Positions 1 through 7,472 of a DNA stretch of 27,347 nt are shown here, in pieces. The stretch's first letter is position 1; every line of letters starts with the position of its first letter. The notes below the pieces were generated by a model, which saw only the letters and a program-made list of their open reading frames with translations, did not search any database and was not told the DNA's origin. The position numbers and the translations under genes were made by a program. Source of the DNA: Pseudomonadota bacterium (GTDB lineage: Bacteria > Myxococcota_A > Polyangia > Polyangiales > Polyangiaceae); assembly GCA_023431345.1 (NCBI GenBank), contig JAEYWK010000136.1, forward strand, positions 1 to 27,347. Direction: 5' to 3'.

Positions 1-3
1 CTG

Positions 4-126
4 AGCTGGCGCGTCACCGCCGGCCTACGCGATGGCCATCGCCTTTTGTGGCAGCCATTGCGCACCGTCGCCAATGCCCATCACGCACCCTGCTCGAATC
101 GCCATCAGCCAGCGTGCGCGGCAACA
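4..126. repeat. Left arm of 123-bp perfect inverted repeat
   Basis: Bases 4-126 are the exact reverse complement of 27225-27347, with no mismatch over 123 bp. Similarity stops abruptly inward of 126. Outward the limit is unknown, because the partner arm runs to the last base of the window. The arm contains a 14-bp palindrome, GCGATGGCCATCGC, at 29-42. It falls inside the integrase reading frame and seems to replace the rest of that gene. It could be a transposon or MITE end, a dispersed multicopy repeat, or a repeat at which a short-read assembly broke. Confidence 0.95.
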
Positions 127-244
127 CCAGCACACGCGCGCGCACGACGTGACCGCCCTCCTTCCGCCGCCAAACTCCCGGCAGCACTGGCTTCGTTGAC
201 ACCCAACTGTTCTTGAACAACTTCCAATTCTCGTGCTTTCCCAT
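14..244 (-). pseudogene. Truncated tyrosine recombinase (integrase), N-terminus only
   Basis: The ATG at 244 has a strong Shine-Dalgarno (GGAGG, 250-254) five bases upstream, so this is a real gene start. The first 38-40 residues include GVWRRKEGGHVVRARV, which resembles the N-terminal arm (DNA-contacting) segment of integrases common in myxobacterial genomes. The native sequence breaks at about position 126, exactly where the terminal inverted repeat begins. Everything after about residue 39 is repeat-encoded, up to a chance stop at 14-16. The core-binding and catalytic domains (R-H-R-Y) are absent, so no recombinase activity is possible from this fragment. It follows an excisionase-like gene in the usual xis-int order. 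The family call rests on a short stretch and is moderately sure. Confidence 0.55.
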
Positions 245-563
245 GTGTTCCTCCATTGGGAGGCGCACCCGGGCGTTCCACGGCCATCTTAGCGGGCGCC
301 TCGCCACGAAGAAACCGATCCAGCTCCTCGCGCCCCCACATCCAAGTGCCCGTCCCGCCCCGGCGCCCCGCCGGCACAATCCGTCCTTCCAACCGCGCCT
401 TTCGCAAGGCGCCCGTAGTTTTGAAGCCGCAGTACGCCGCCGCATCACGCGTCGTCAGCAGCAAGCTCACCAACCGCGGAGCAGCCCCAACGTGGCCGCC
501 CCAGCGTGAAACGTCATCGCGCTCCGCAGTCAGGTCGACCGCGGCCGCTTCGCCCTTCGCCAC
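105..563 (-). CDS. Excisionase-like helix-turn-helix protein, 3' end altered
   Basis: This 152-residue frame opens with GTG at 563; a GTG at 470 is an alternative start and there is no ATG. Residues 35-89 look like a MerR/excisionase-type winged helix: LLTTRDAAAYCGF (helix-turn-helix), a basic turn, then TWMWGREELDRFL. Such proteins bind DNA next to an integrase and steer excision, or act as small transcription factors. The downstream 140 bp overlap the integrase start in another frame, and the last seven codons lie in the inverted repeat. The natural C-terminus is therefore probably lost or never translated in this form. I am fairly sure of the DNA-binding fold and unsure of both termini. 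Confidence 0.6.
   Translation of the reverse strand: MAKGEAAAVDLTAERDDVSRWGGHVGAAPRLVSLLLTTRDAAAYCGFKTTGALRKARLEGRIVPAGRRGGTGTWMWGREELDRFLRGEAPAKMAVERPGAPPNGGTHGKARELEVVQEQLGVNEASAAGSLAAEGGRSRRARACAGVAAHAG
250..254 (-). promoter_or_regulatory. Ribosome binding site of truncated integrase
   Basis: On the minus strand GGAGG is followed by a 5-base spacer (AACAC) and ATG at 244. It favours the start at 244 over the in-frame ATG at 256, which overlaps this motif. Confidence 0.6.
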
Positions 564-724
564 GACCTCACCGCCTGCGCGATCGCGTGCAGCGGGCCGC
601 TAGCCCGCACCCTTTGCGCACCCGCCCAGAATTGCGTACCGTCATCCTCGCCATTGGGAACTTATCCTTTCCGGTGGCCAGGGGCTCGGGTGTTACTAGC
701 ACCGCGAGCCCCACCAACTTCCAT

Positions 725-907
725 CTACCGTTTCGTCTTCGACCGCTTCGCAGCCGTCGCGCCCAAAAGCGCGTGCTCCCTGCGAATGCAGTTCCGGATC
801 CACTCCGACATGCTCACGCTGTGCCGCTGAGCCAGCTCGCCCAGCATCTCCATCTCGGCGTCGAGCACCCTCACGTTGAGTAGCTTCTCCCTCTTTCGCT
901 CAACCAT
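725..907 (-). CDS. Small ribbon-helix-helix DNA-binding protein
   Basis: This 60-residue protein starts at ATG 907, with AAGG a few bases upstream. KLLNVRVLDAEMEMLGELA followed by SMSEWIRNCIRREHALL fits the Arc/CopG/MetJ ribbon-helix-helix pattern: one beta strand (residues 8-14), then two helices separated by the S-x-S-E-W turn. The C-terminus is Lys/Arg-rich. Such proteins dimerise, bind palindromic operators and often autoregulate, for example as antitoxins or plasmid/ICE repressors. It lies on the same strand as the nuclease gene upstream (181-bp gap) and the excisionase-like gene downstream (161-bp gap). It is a plausible regulator of the nuclease, but this is not an overlapping toxin-antitoxin pair. 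The specific role is unknown. Confidence 0.65.
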   Translation of the reverse strand: MVERKREKLLNVRVLDAEMEMLGELAQRHSVSMSEWIRNCIRREHALLGATAAKRSKTKR

Positions 908-1087
908 TCTCGACCTTCATGTAATGACACACCACCATACGCGCGTCAATCCATCGGACGCGCTTTTCAGCATGATTTATGCGCGATCGTCACGCTTCCC
1001 GGACCCACGCCAGTAGCTCGGCCCCCATCAAAGGGCCGAGCCCGGGACCACGCTGGCAGTCCCGGGGCGACAGCAATCGCGCGTCTG

Positions 1088-2131
1088 TCACTCATCCACA
1101 GGTTTGCCGCGCCGATTCAACTCCTCCCATGCCGTTGCGAGCTCGCGCCGCGCTTCGTCAAGGCAGTCACGACTGAGCGTAAGCGGCGCGAACCTGGTGG
1201 ATAGGATCGGTCGATCCGGATCGCCGAGAAACACTTCCAGCCAGAGCGAGCTCATCGTCTCCGCCTCGAGCGGTGGCGCCTCCGCGTACTTGTAGAGGCC
1301 AATCCGCCCTTTCTGCCCGCGCAAGCTGAAGGGTACAGCAAACCCATGCCAAGCCCAGCCACCCCCACTCCGCGGGCGCCCATCACCAGGGGTCATATAC
1401 AGGGGTTCTCCGTGCACGCCGCCCTTCAGCTCAGCCACGCAGTCCATCAAGAACTGTTTCAAGCAAGCGACGGTCGTCGTCGCCTCCTCGAAGTCGACCA
1501 ACGTCATCGGCCTATCGATTCCGGGCGGATGTTCCATTTGCTCCTCAAAATGCCGAATCGCGTGCGTGGTCAATGCTGATTCGGAACGGAGTTCGCGAAG
1601 GCCCTGAACCAGCGCTTCCCACGCAAGCACCGGCAGCATACCGTCAATCTCGGAGACCCGCCGGCAGAGGCGATCCGGTGCGAGGAGGACGCTGCCACGG
1701 ATCTGCCCCGCCTTCACCGCTAGCTTGCGGCTCGACTGGTCGCGAACCTGGTCAGCGACGCGCGCTGCATCCCAGCCGTCGTGCGTCTTGAGCTCGATGA
1801 AGGCGTAGAAGGGCTCTGGCCGCGCTTCGAACAAGAGCCAGAGGTCGACGCGCGCGTACTCGTCGTCCTCCGTCTTGCTCAGCCGCGCCTCGCGACCAAA
1901 GCCTAGGAGGTTCAGCTCGTCGGCGATCCCAAATCGGGCAAGGACCGTTCGCGCTACGAAAGACGCTACCGTCGGGTCCACCTCCATGACCAGCAGAAGC
2001 ACTGCCGCGCAGAAGTTCTCGCGATGCGAACCGTCGAAATGCGCGAACCCGTTCTTCACGGGAGCGCAGACTAACAGGACTGGAGGCGACGGACGTCGTG
2101 GTCGAAACATCGCTTGAATCGTGCCAGCCAT
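1088..2131 (-). CDS. PD-(D/E)XK nuclease-like protein
   Basis: This is a 347-residue protein when started at ATG 2131; an ATG at 2110 is also possible. The frame stays open to 2359, but the extra N-terminus looks non-coding. An early HRENF followed by a hydrophobic helix and a DP motif resembles the N-terminus of PD-(D/E)XK families (PDDEXK_4 type). A nuclease signature follows: D96 in ARVDLW, then E113-L-K115 in AFIELK, on consecutive predicted strands. The D-x(16)-E-x-K spacing is what a Mg-dependent endonuclease core needs. The C-terminal half (residues 190-347) is unrecognised. The gene diverges from the BREX operon, sharing the 2132-2393 control region, which suggests an accessory restriction-type effector. 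The exact family is not known to me. Confidence 0.6.
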   Translation of the reverse strand: MAGTIQAMFRPRRPSPPVLLVCAPVKNGFAHFDGSHRENFCAAVLLLVMEVDPTVASFVARTVLARFGIADELNLLGFGREARLSKTEDDEYARVDLWLLFEARPEPFYAFIELKTHDGWDAARVADQVRDQSSRKLAVKAGQIRGSVLLAPDRLCRRVSEIDGMLPVLAWEALVQGLRELRSESALTTHAIRHFEEQMEHPPGIDRPMTLVDFEEATTTVACLKQFLMDCVAELKGGVHGEPLYMTPGDGRPRSGGGWAWHGFAVPFSLRGQKGRIGLYKYAEAPPLEAETMSSLWLEVFLGDPDRPILSTRFAPLTLSRDCLDEARRELATAWEELNRRGKPVDE

Positions 2132-2173
2132 CCAACCACACCGGCAGCCGCGCACCGGTGGCCGACGACTAAG

Positions 2174-2196
2174 TTCACCAACAGCCCGTTGGTGAA
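2174..2196. promoter_or_regulatory. Perfect 9+9 palindrome, candidate operator
   Basis: TTCACCAAC (2174-2182) and GTTGGTGAA (2188-2196) are perfect inverted arms around a 5-base spacer. The centre-to-centre distance of 14 bp suits a dimeric regulator on adjacent turns. It sits in the divergent region between the nuclease gene (starting at 2131) and the rightward BREX operon (ATG 2394), so one site could control both. It could also form an RNA hairpin, but no T-run follows on either strand. An 8-bp palindrome, CACCGGTG, lies nearby at 2153-2160. Confidence 0.45.
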
Positions 2197-2393
2197 TTGT
2201 CCTGATGCCAGAGACCCGTAGCGATTGCCGGCCCGGCTCACCGCCCGCGACGGCGACGAACGCCTGCGGGCGATGAAGCAGGTCGATCAAGAGCGCGGGC
2301 ATTGCTGGGCACAGCTGAGTCTGTCCCTTACTTACTGCCCTTACGAAATGGGCTGCCATCGTTCAAGCGACCGAGATATTGTCCCCGGTCCGC

Positions 2394-3086
2394 ATGACCG
2401 ACCCGACGCGCTCGTACTACCAGGCCGCCCTTACCGGCCTTCGCTTCATCGAGTCGCGACAGCCTTCGCAACGACGGTTCGGTGAGCAGGCACGGGCCCT
2501 TTGGTCTGAGTTTCGCGGAGACCTGACGGACGCAGACCGGATTGATTTGATGCTCCGGGATGCGGACGTGCAGTGGCCGGGGTCTTTCGGTGCGCAGAGC
2601 GTGTTCGCCGCTGACGGCGTGGCGGAGGATGATGCGTTTGGCCCGGCGTGGGAGGGGCTAGACGCGGTCGATTCGGCGGAGTTGCTCCGCGAGGTGGAGC
2701 GCGCGCCCGCTGCGACCGATGCCGTGGGAGCACTTTCGGCGGCGGCGGCCGCCTGGGGGCTCAGCCTTTCACCGATGGACGCGCCGGCCGTTGGCGCCTC
2801 TGACCACCTCGTGGTGGTGGGACCCAGCGCGGTGACGGCGATGATGCGGGCGTTCGCGGACAGCCGCGACCTGGATTGGGCTTTTCAGGTGACCTGCGTG
2901 GCATCGAGCCCCGCGCACCGCCAAGTTGCCGCATTGGCGGGGGGATTTCTGAACATCTCCAAGCGCGCGAGGGTCTTCTCGGCGTTGCAGACAGGGCCGG
3001 TCAAGCCCGGGTCGAAGCTCTTGACGTCACCCGATGCAGACGCCGCCGACCTAGCCGCCGCGCAGAAGCTGGTCGAGGGGAAGTAG
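2394..3086 (+). CDS. Unrecognised BREX-linked protein, 230 aa
   Basis: This is the first gene of the pglW-pglX operon; its stop is 39 bp before the pglW ATG. ATG 2394 is preferred, with a TTG at 2379 as an alternative. No convincing Shine-Dalgarno is visible for either. Residues 1-110 are helical and acidic. Residues 115-200 hold a hydrophobic strand and following helix (DHLVVVGPSAVTAMMRAFA) that could be a Rossmann-like or other alpha/beta core, then a basic stretch (NISKRARVF). No signal peptide or membrane segment is seen. It does not resemble BrxA, BrxB, BrxC or BrxE as I know them. Its position suggests a co-expressed BREX-2 accessory protein, perhaps a PglW partner. The function is unknown. 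Confidence 0.75.
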   Translation: MTDPTRSYYQAALTGLRFIESRQPSQRRFGEQARALWSEFRGDLTDADRIDLMLRDADVQWPGSFGAQSVFAADGVAEDDAFGPAWEGLDAVDSAELLREVERAPAATDAVGALSAAAAAWGLSLSPMDAPAVGASDHLVVVGPSAVTAMMRAFADSRDLDWAFQVTCVASSPAHRQVAALAGGFLNISKRARVFSALQTGPVKPGSKLLTSPDADAADLAAAQKLVEGK

Positions 3087-3107
3087 GGGCAACATGGCGC
3101 GACCAGC

Positions 3108-3115
3108 AGGAGGGG
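3108..3115 (+). promoter_or_regulatory. Ribosome binding site of pglW
   Basis: AGGAGGGG lies 10 bases before ATG 3126 in the short gap after the preceding stop. It fixes the pglW start and indicates strong independent initiation within the operon. Confidence 0.6.
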
Positions 3116-3125
3116 CCGGCACGAC

Positions 3126-6100
3126 ATGTTGAGCAAGGCGCGCATCGTGCTGCAGGGGCAATCGGCGTACGCGCACGAGCAGGAGGGGCTCGAGTTCTTG
3201 CGCAGCGTACTGCCCGACCAAAATCCGTATCACGTATGGGAGCTGGTGGAGCTTTTGGATCCCTCGACGGGGCGGCTACTCGAGATCGACGTGATCGTGC
3301 TCGGATACTCGGGCCTGTACGTGGTGGAGATGAAGGGCGGGCCGGGAGTTTACGAAGGCGACACCATTGACTGGTACCGCGCCGCGCCGGGCGAAGCGCC
3401 TCGCTTCATGGAGCCGCCCTATCGGCTCACGAACTTCAAGTCGAAGGTCCTGAAGAGCCTGCTCCAGTCCAAGCTGCGGGGTGATGTGCGCTGCCCTTGG
3501 GTGCAGCCGCTGGTGTTTCTGAGCCACGAGAGCGTGGAACTGCGCTTCCGCAACTTTGGCGACAACGGCGTCGTCACGCGCAAGACCGTGCTCGAGGCGC
3601 TCAAGAATCACAAGTTTCCGGGCGCCGATGAGCGCCCGCGCTCGCGCGTGAACGAGCCGCAAATGCGCGCCGTGGCACAGGCGCTCGATGCCATCGGAAT
3701 TCGCGCCAGTAAGGGCGTGGCCCGCGTCGGCGCCTACGAGCTCGGTAGCATCGTCGAAGAGGGCTCGGGCTATCAGGACCGCGCGGCGCAGCACGCCGAA
3801 AACACCAGCTTCAAGCGCCGCGCGCGCATCTACCTCGTGCCGCAGCAAACAAGCGTGGAACGCCGGCAACAGCTGCGCCGCGCCGCGGATCGCGAAGCGC
3901 GCCTGCTCGAGGACGTGAAGGAGCACCCCAACGTGCTCCGCCTGCTCGACTACGTCACCGACTCACCGCTTGGCCCCACCGTGCTGTTCGATGCCTTCGA
4001 CGGCGTGCCGCTCGACGCCTTCTTGCGTAGCCACCCCGACCTGAGCTTCGGCCAGCGCGTCGAGCTCGTCGATAAGGTGGGGCGAGCGCTCCACCACTGT
4101 CACCGCAAGAGCGTGGTCCATGGCGGGCTCGCTCCCAGCGCAGTCTTGGTGAGCGAGCCCGAGCCCGGCAACCTACAGGTCCGGCTCTACAACTTCCAGC
4201 TCGGCCGCGGTGAAGACATCACGCCGACTCAGCATTTCACGTCTTTCGCCGATCAGCCCTGGGCTCTCTATCAAGCGCCCGAGCTGCGCGACAACCCGGC
4301 GGCGCGCGGAGTGATCTCGGATGTGTTCAGCCTGGGCGCGCTGGCCTACCTGATCCTCACCGGCCACCCGCCGGCTGGCAGCGTGCTCGAGCTCGATGAG
4401 CGCTTGGCCCGCGACCACGAGCTCGACCCCCGAGCGTCCGCTGACGGCATCCCCGAGAAGGTGGCACAGGTCGTGGGGCTCGCCACGGCCTCCAAGCCCG
4501 TCAACCGCGCCGACGACGTTCAGGAGTGGCTCGAGATGCTGCTCGCCGAAGCCACCAGGCCGGACGCGGCCGAGAACGCACCGGAAGTGGATCCGCTCAC
4601 GGCCCAGAAGTCAGACGTCCTCGGCAATGACTTGCTGGTGCTCGGCGTGCTCGGCCAAGGCGCGTCGTCGCGCGTGCTGGAGGTCGAGAAGGACGAGCGA
4701 TCTCTGGCCCTGAAGGTCGCGCTCACGGCCGACGACAACCAGCGCCTCAAGGACGAGGCGCAAGCCCTCAAGGCCCTCCGCCATGCTCGCATCGTGCAGT
4801 TCTTCGAGCTGCGCGAGTACTGCGGGCACACCTGCATCTTGATGGCGAAAGCCGGAGAGCAAACCCTGCAGCGCTACTTGGCCCGCGAAGGCGCCGTCTC
4901 GCTCGACTTTGCGAGCCGCTTTGGCGAAGATTTGCTCTACGCGCTCGAAGAGCTGGAAGAGCGCCAGCTCCTTCACCGCGACATCAAGCCCGCCAACCTC
5001 GGCGTCGGCACCACCTCGCGCAAGGCACACCACCTCACGCTGTTCGATTTTTCGCTGGCCCTCGATTTGCGCGCCGAAGCGCCGTCCCATGCCGGGCGCA
5101 CGCAGCTTAGTGTCGGTACGGCCGTGTACCGCGATCCATTCTTGCGCGCGCGCGGCGCTTGGGATGCGGCGGCCGATCGCTGGAGCGCCTCCGTCACACT
5201 GCACGAAATGCTCACCGGCGTGCGCCCCAGCTTCTCGGTCGACGGCGCCGTCGCGCTCGAGCCCGACGCGCAGCTGGTTCTAGCCGCCGAGCGCTTCGAC
5301 GCTTCGGTGCGTGAGCAGCTCGTCCGTTACTTCGAAAAGGCCCTGGCGCGCGACGCCGCCGCCCGTTTCGACAGCGCCGCCGACATGCGCAAGGCCTGGA
5401 ACACCTGCTTCGGCCCCGTCGCAGTCCAGCAGTCGAGCGCCGCTGGCTCGCCTGCCAGCGCCGAACCGACCGAAACACCTCCAGGGCCGGAGCCGGCCGA
5501 GCTCACTGCAACCCAGCTCGCCGCCATCGGCCCCGACACCCCCGTCGAAGCCTTGCCGCTCTCGGTGCGCGCGAAAAACGCCCTCGATCGCGCCGGTCTC
5601 ACTTCGGCGCGCGATCTGTTGGAGCTGCCCGACAATCGCCTCTCGGCGGTGCGCGGCGTCGGCAGCCTGGTCGCCAAGCAAATCTTGGCGTTCCGCGATC
5701 GGTGGCGTGCGGCCCGCAGTGATGCGCCCGCCGAAGGCAAGCCGTTCTTCGCCGCATACCGCGGAGAGGACATCCTGATCACCACCGCCGGCCTCGAGCC
5801 CTCCGCGTCCACGGCTCTGCGAGATGCCGGTCTGCAAACACTGGGAGCCGTGGCCCAAGCCCCCGAGCGCAACATCCAGGCACTCGCCCAGCGCCACGCC
5901 TTCTCCGAACCGGCGCTGCGCAAGGCGCTGGAAGATGAGAATTCGCGCTCCAACGCTCGCCAGCGCCCTACCACGCTCGAGGGCTGGGTCGACGCGCTCT
6001 TGCCGCTCAAGAAGGCCAAGAGCGCCCACAACCTGCGCGCGCTCTTCGGCCTGGCCGAGCCCTTCCTGGCCCGCATCGACGTGCCGATCGCCGAGGTCGC

Positions 6101-7472
6101 GGCCGCGCTCGGTATGACGCGCGCCAATCTCTACATCCAGCTCGGCAAAGAACGCGACCACTGGCTTCAGCATGGCGCGCTGCCGGAGCTGCGTCGCCTC
6201 GTGCACTCGCTGGTCGACGAAGCGGGCGGGGCGCTGCCGGTTGACCGCGCCGCCGAACAACTGCGCGAGCGCATCCCGAGCGACGGTTCTTCGTCCAAAG
6301 AGCTCGCGCTGGCGCAGGCCGCCACGCTGCTGCGCATCGTCGCCCAGGTCGAACGCGACGAGGACGCCGGCATCGTCTGGGAACGCCTCGACCGCGTGCC
6401 GTGGCTCTGCGCCAGCTCGGCGCTCGTCGCCACCCTGCAAGGTTTGGGCAACTTGGCCGATGAGCTCGCGGCTCGGCCCGTCTTGGCGGCCCCCGGCGAA
6501 GTGACGCGTTTGCTCGCCGCGCGTGTCGCCGGCACGCCCCTAGCAGCACTTTCGCCCGAACGTCTCACCGAGCTAGCGACCCAGGCCAGCAAGAACGCCG
6601 CCCGCTCCGCGCGCCTCGAAATCTACCCGCGAAATCTCGAGCCGAGCCGCGCGCTCTCGCTCAGCAGTTCGGTCCTGACCGGCGACCTCACGCCCGCCGC
6701 CATCCAGCAGCGCGTCCTCACTCGCTACCCAGAGGCCGCGCCCCTGCCGCCCCGTCCCGAGCTGGATGCGCTGTTGGCGCAAGTCCAAATGAAGTGGGAC
6801 GAGGGCTCTCAGCGCTACGTGCGCCCGGGCGAGCGCCGGCAGACCGACCACACGAGCCTGACCAGCTTCACGAGCCTGCCCACGCTCAGCTCCTCCCAGA
6901 AGCCCCTCGACTCACGCTACATCGCGCTCGAAGAGTTCGAAGAGCGGCTGCGCATCACGCGCGACCGCCGCACGTTGAAGGTCCTGGGTGTGCGGGCCGA
7001 TCAAGCGCACGTCGCCGCCCTGGCCCTGACCCGCGCGCTCGGCATCCGCCGCGTTTCGCTCGACGCCGAGCTAGCTCAGGCCCTTCACGACGTTATGAAG
7101 GAGCAAGAGGTCAGCGACGAGGTGCTGTACGCGGCCGATCAGCTCGGCCCTGGCGGCCCCGATTGGCCGGAGCTGCGCAGCGTGGTGCAGCAAGCCGCCG
7201 AGCGCGTCGCCTACCGCCTCTTGCCCGCGACCGAACCGCTGCTACTCGTGCAGCCGGGGCTGGTCGCACGCTACCGGCTCGACGCCTTCTTGCGACGTTT
7301 GCTCGAAGCGTCGCGTGATCCCAAGTGTGCCGCGCTCTTCCTGCTAGTGCCAAGCCACGACAAGGCTGGCGTGCCCAAGATCAACGAACAAATGGTGATT
7401 CCCGAGATCGGCTTGCCGCAAACGCTGTGGGTGCCGCTGGAGTGGCTGAAAGAGCGCGCTAGCGCAGCGTGA
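3126..7472 (+). CDS. pglW: BREX-2 serine/threonine kinase PglW
   Basis: This 1448-residue protein has the length and architecture of PglW, the kinase of the Pgl/BREX-2 phage-resistance system. A NERD (nuclease-related) domain at about 10-130 keeps D55 and E68-M-K70. A first kinase-like domain (about 205-470) looks inactive: HGGLAP (332-337) replaces the HRD loop and NFQLG replaces DFG. A second kinase domain (about 500-770) appears active, with a GQGASSRV glycine loop, K530, HRDIKPAN (617-624) and D641-F-S in place of DFG. Residues 808-862 form a helix-hairpin-helix resembling the RNA polymerase alpha C-terminal domain. A helix-turn-helix-like stretch lies near 986-1008. The remaining C-terminus is unrecognised. 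The stop overlaps the pglX GTG. In BREX-2 the kinase is thought to regulate the system by phosphorylation. Confidence 0.95.
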   Translation: MLSKARIVLQGQSAYAHEQEGLEFLRSVLPDQNPYHVWELVELLDPSTGRLLEIDVIVLGYSGLYVVEMKGGPGVYEGDTIDWYRAAPGEAPRFMEPPYRLTNFKSKVLKSLLQSKLRGDVRCPWVQPLVFLSHESVELRFRNFGDNGVVTRKTVLEALKNHKFPGADERPRSRVNEPQMRAVAQALDAIGIRASKGVARVGAYELGSIVEEGSGYQDRAAQHAENTSFKRRARIYLVPQQTSVERRQQLRRAADREARLLEDVKEHPNVLRLLDYVTDSPLGPTVLFDAFDGVPLDAFLRSHPDLSFGQRVELVDKVGRALHHCHRKSVVHGGLAPSAVLVSEPEPGNLQVRLYNFQLGRGEDITPTQHFTSFADQPWALYQAPELRDNPAARGVISDVFSLGALAYLILTGHPPAGSVLELDERLARDHELDPRASADGIPEKVAQVVGLATASKPVNRADDVQEWLEMLLAEATRPDAAENAPEVDPLTAQKSDVLGNDLLVLGVLGQGASSRVLEVEKDERSLALKVALTADDNQRLKDEAQALKALRHARIVQFFELREYCGHTCILMAKAGEQTLQRYLAREGAVSLDFASRFGEDLLYALEELEERQLLHRDIKPANLGVGTTSRKAHHLTLFDFSLALDLRAEAPSHAGRTQLSVGTAVYRDPFLRARGAWDAAADRWSASVTLHEMLTGVRPSFSVDGAVALEPDAQLVLAAERFDASVREQLVRYFEKALARDAAARFDSAADMRKAWNTCFGPVAVQQSSAAGSPASAEPTETPPGPEPAELTATQLAAIGPDTPVEALPLSVRAKNALDRAGLTSARDLLELPDNRLSAVRGVGSLVAKQILAFRDRWRAARSDAPAEGKPFFAAYRGEDILITTAGLEPSASTALRDAGLQTLGAVAQAPERNIQALAQRHAFSEPALRKALEDENSRSNARQRPTTLEGWVDALLPLKKAKSAHNLRALFGLAEPFLARIDVPIAEVAAALGMTRANLYIQLGKERDHWLQHGALPELRRLVHSLVDEAGGALPVDRAAEQLRERIPSDGSSSKELALAQAATLLRIVAQVERDEDAGIVWERLDRVPWLCASSALVATLQGLGNLADELAARPVLAAPGEVTRLLAARVAGTPLAALSPERLTELATQASKNAARSARLEIYPRNLEPSRALSLSSSVLTGDLTPAAIQQRVLTRYPEAAPLPPRPELDALLAQVQMKWDEGSQRYVRPGERRQTDHTSLTSFTSLPTLSSSQKPLDSRYIALEEFEERLRITRDRRTLKVLGVRADQAHVAALALTRALGIRRVSLDAELAQALHDVMKEQEVSDEVLYAADQLGPGGPDWPELRSVVQQAAERVAYRLLPATEPLLLVQPGLVARYRLDAFLRRLLEASRDPKCAALFLLVPSHDKAGVPKINEQMVIPEIGLPQTLWVPLEWLKERASAA

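Noticed and set aside
921..949. TTGACG and CATTAC boxes spaced 17 bp upstream of the ribbon-helix-helix gene (minus strand)
   Set aside because: The -10 match is poor and the implied transcript start would fall inside the Shine-Dalgarno.
2132..2359. N-terminal extension of the nuclease frame to ATG 2359
   Set aside because: The added 76 residues look like translated non-coding sequence and would cover the palindrome and most of the divergent control region.
5280..6440. 386-codon open frame on the minus strand
   Set aside because: It is antisense to pglW; long antisense frames are expected in such GC-rich genes and it shows no recognisable motif. The same holds for 7271-8503 and 22007-22900.
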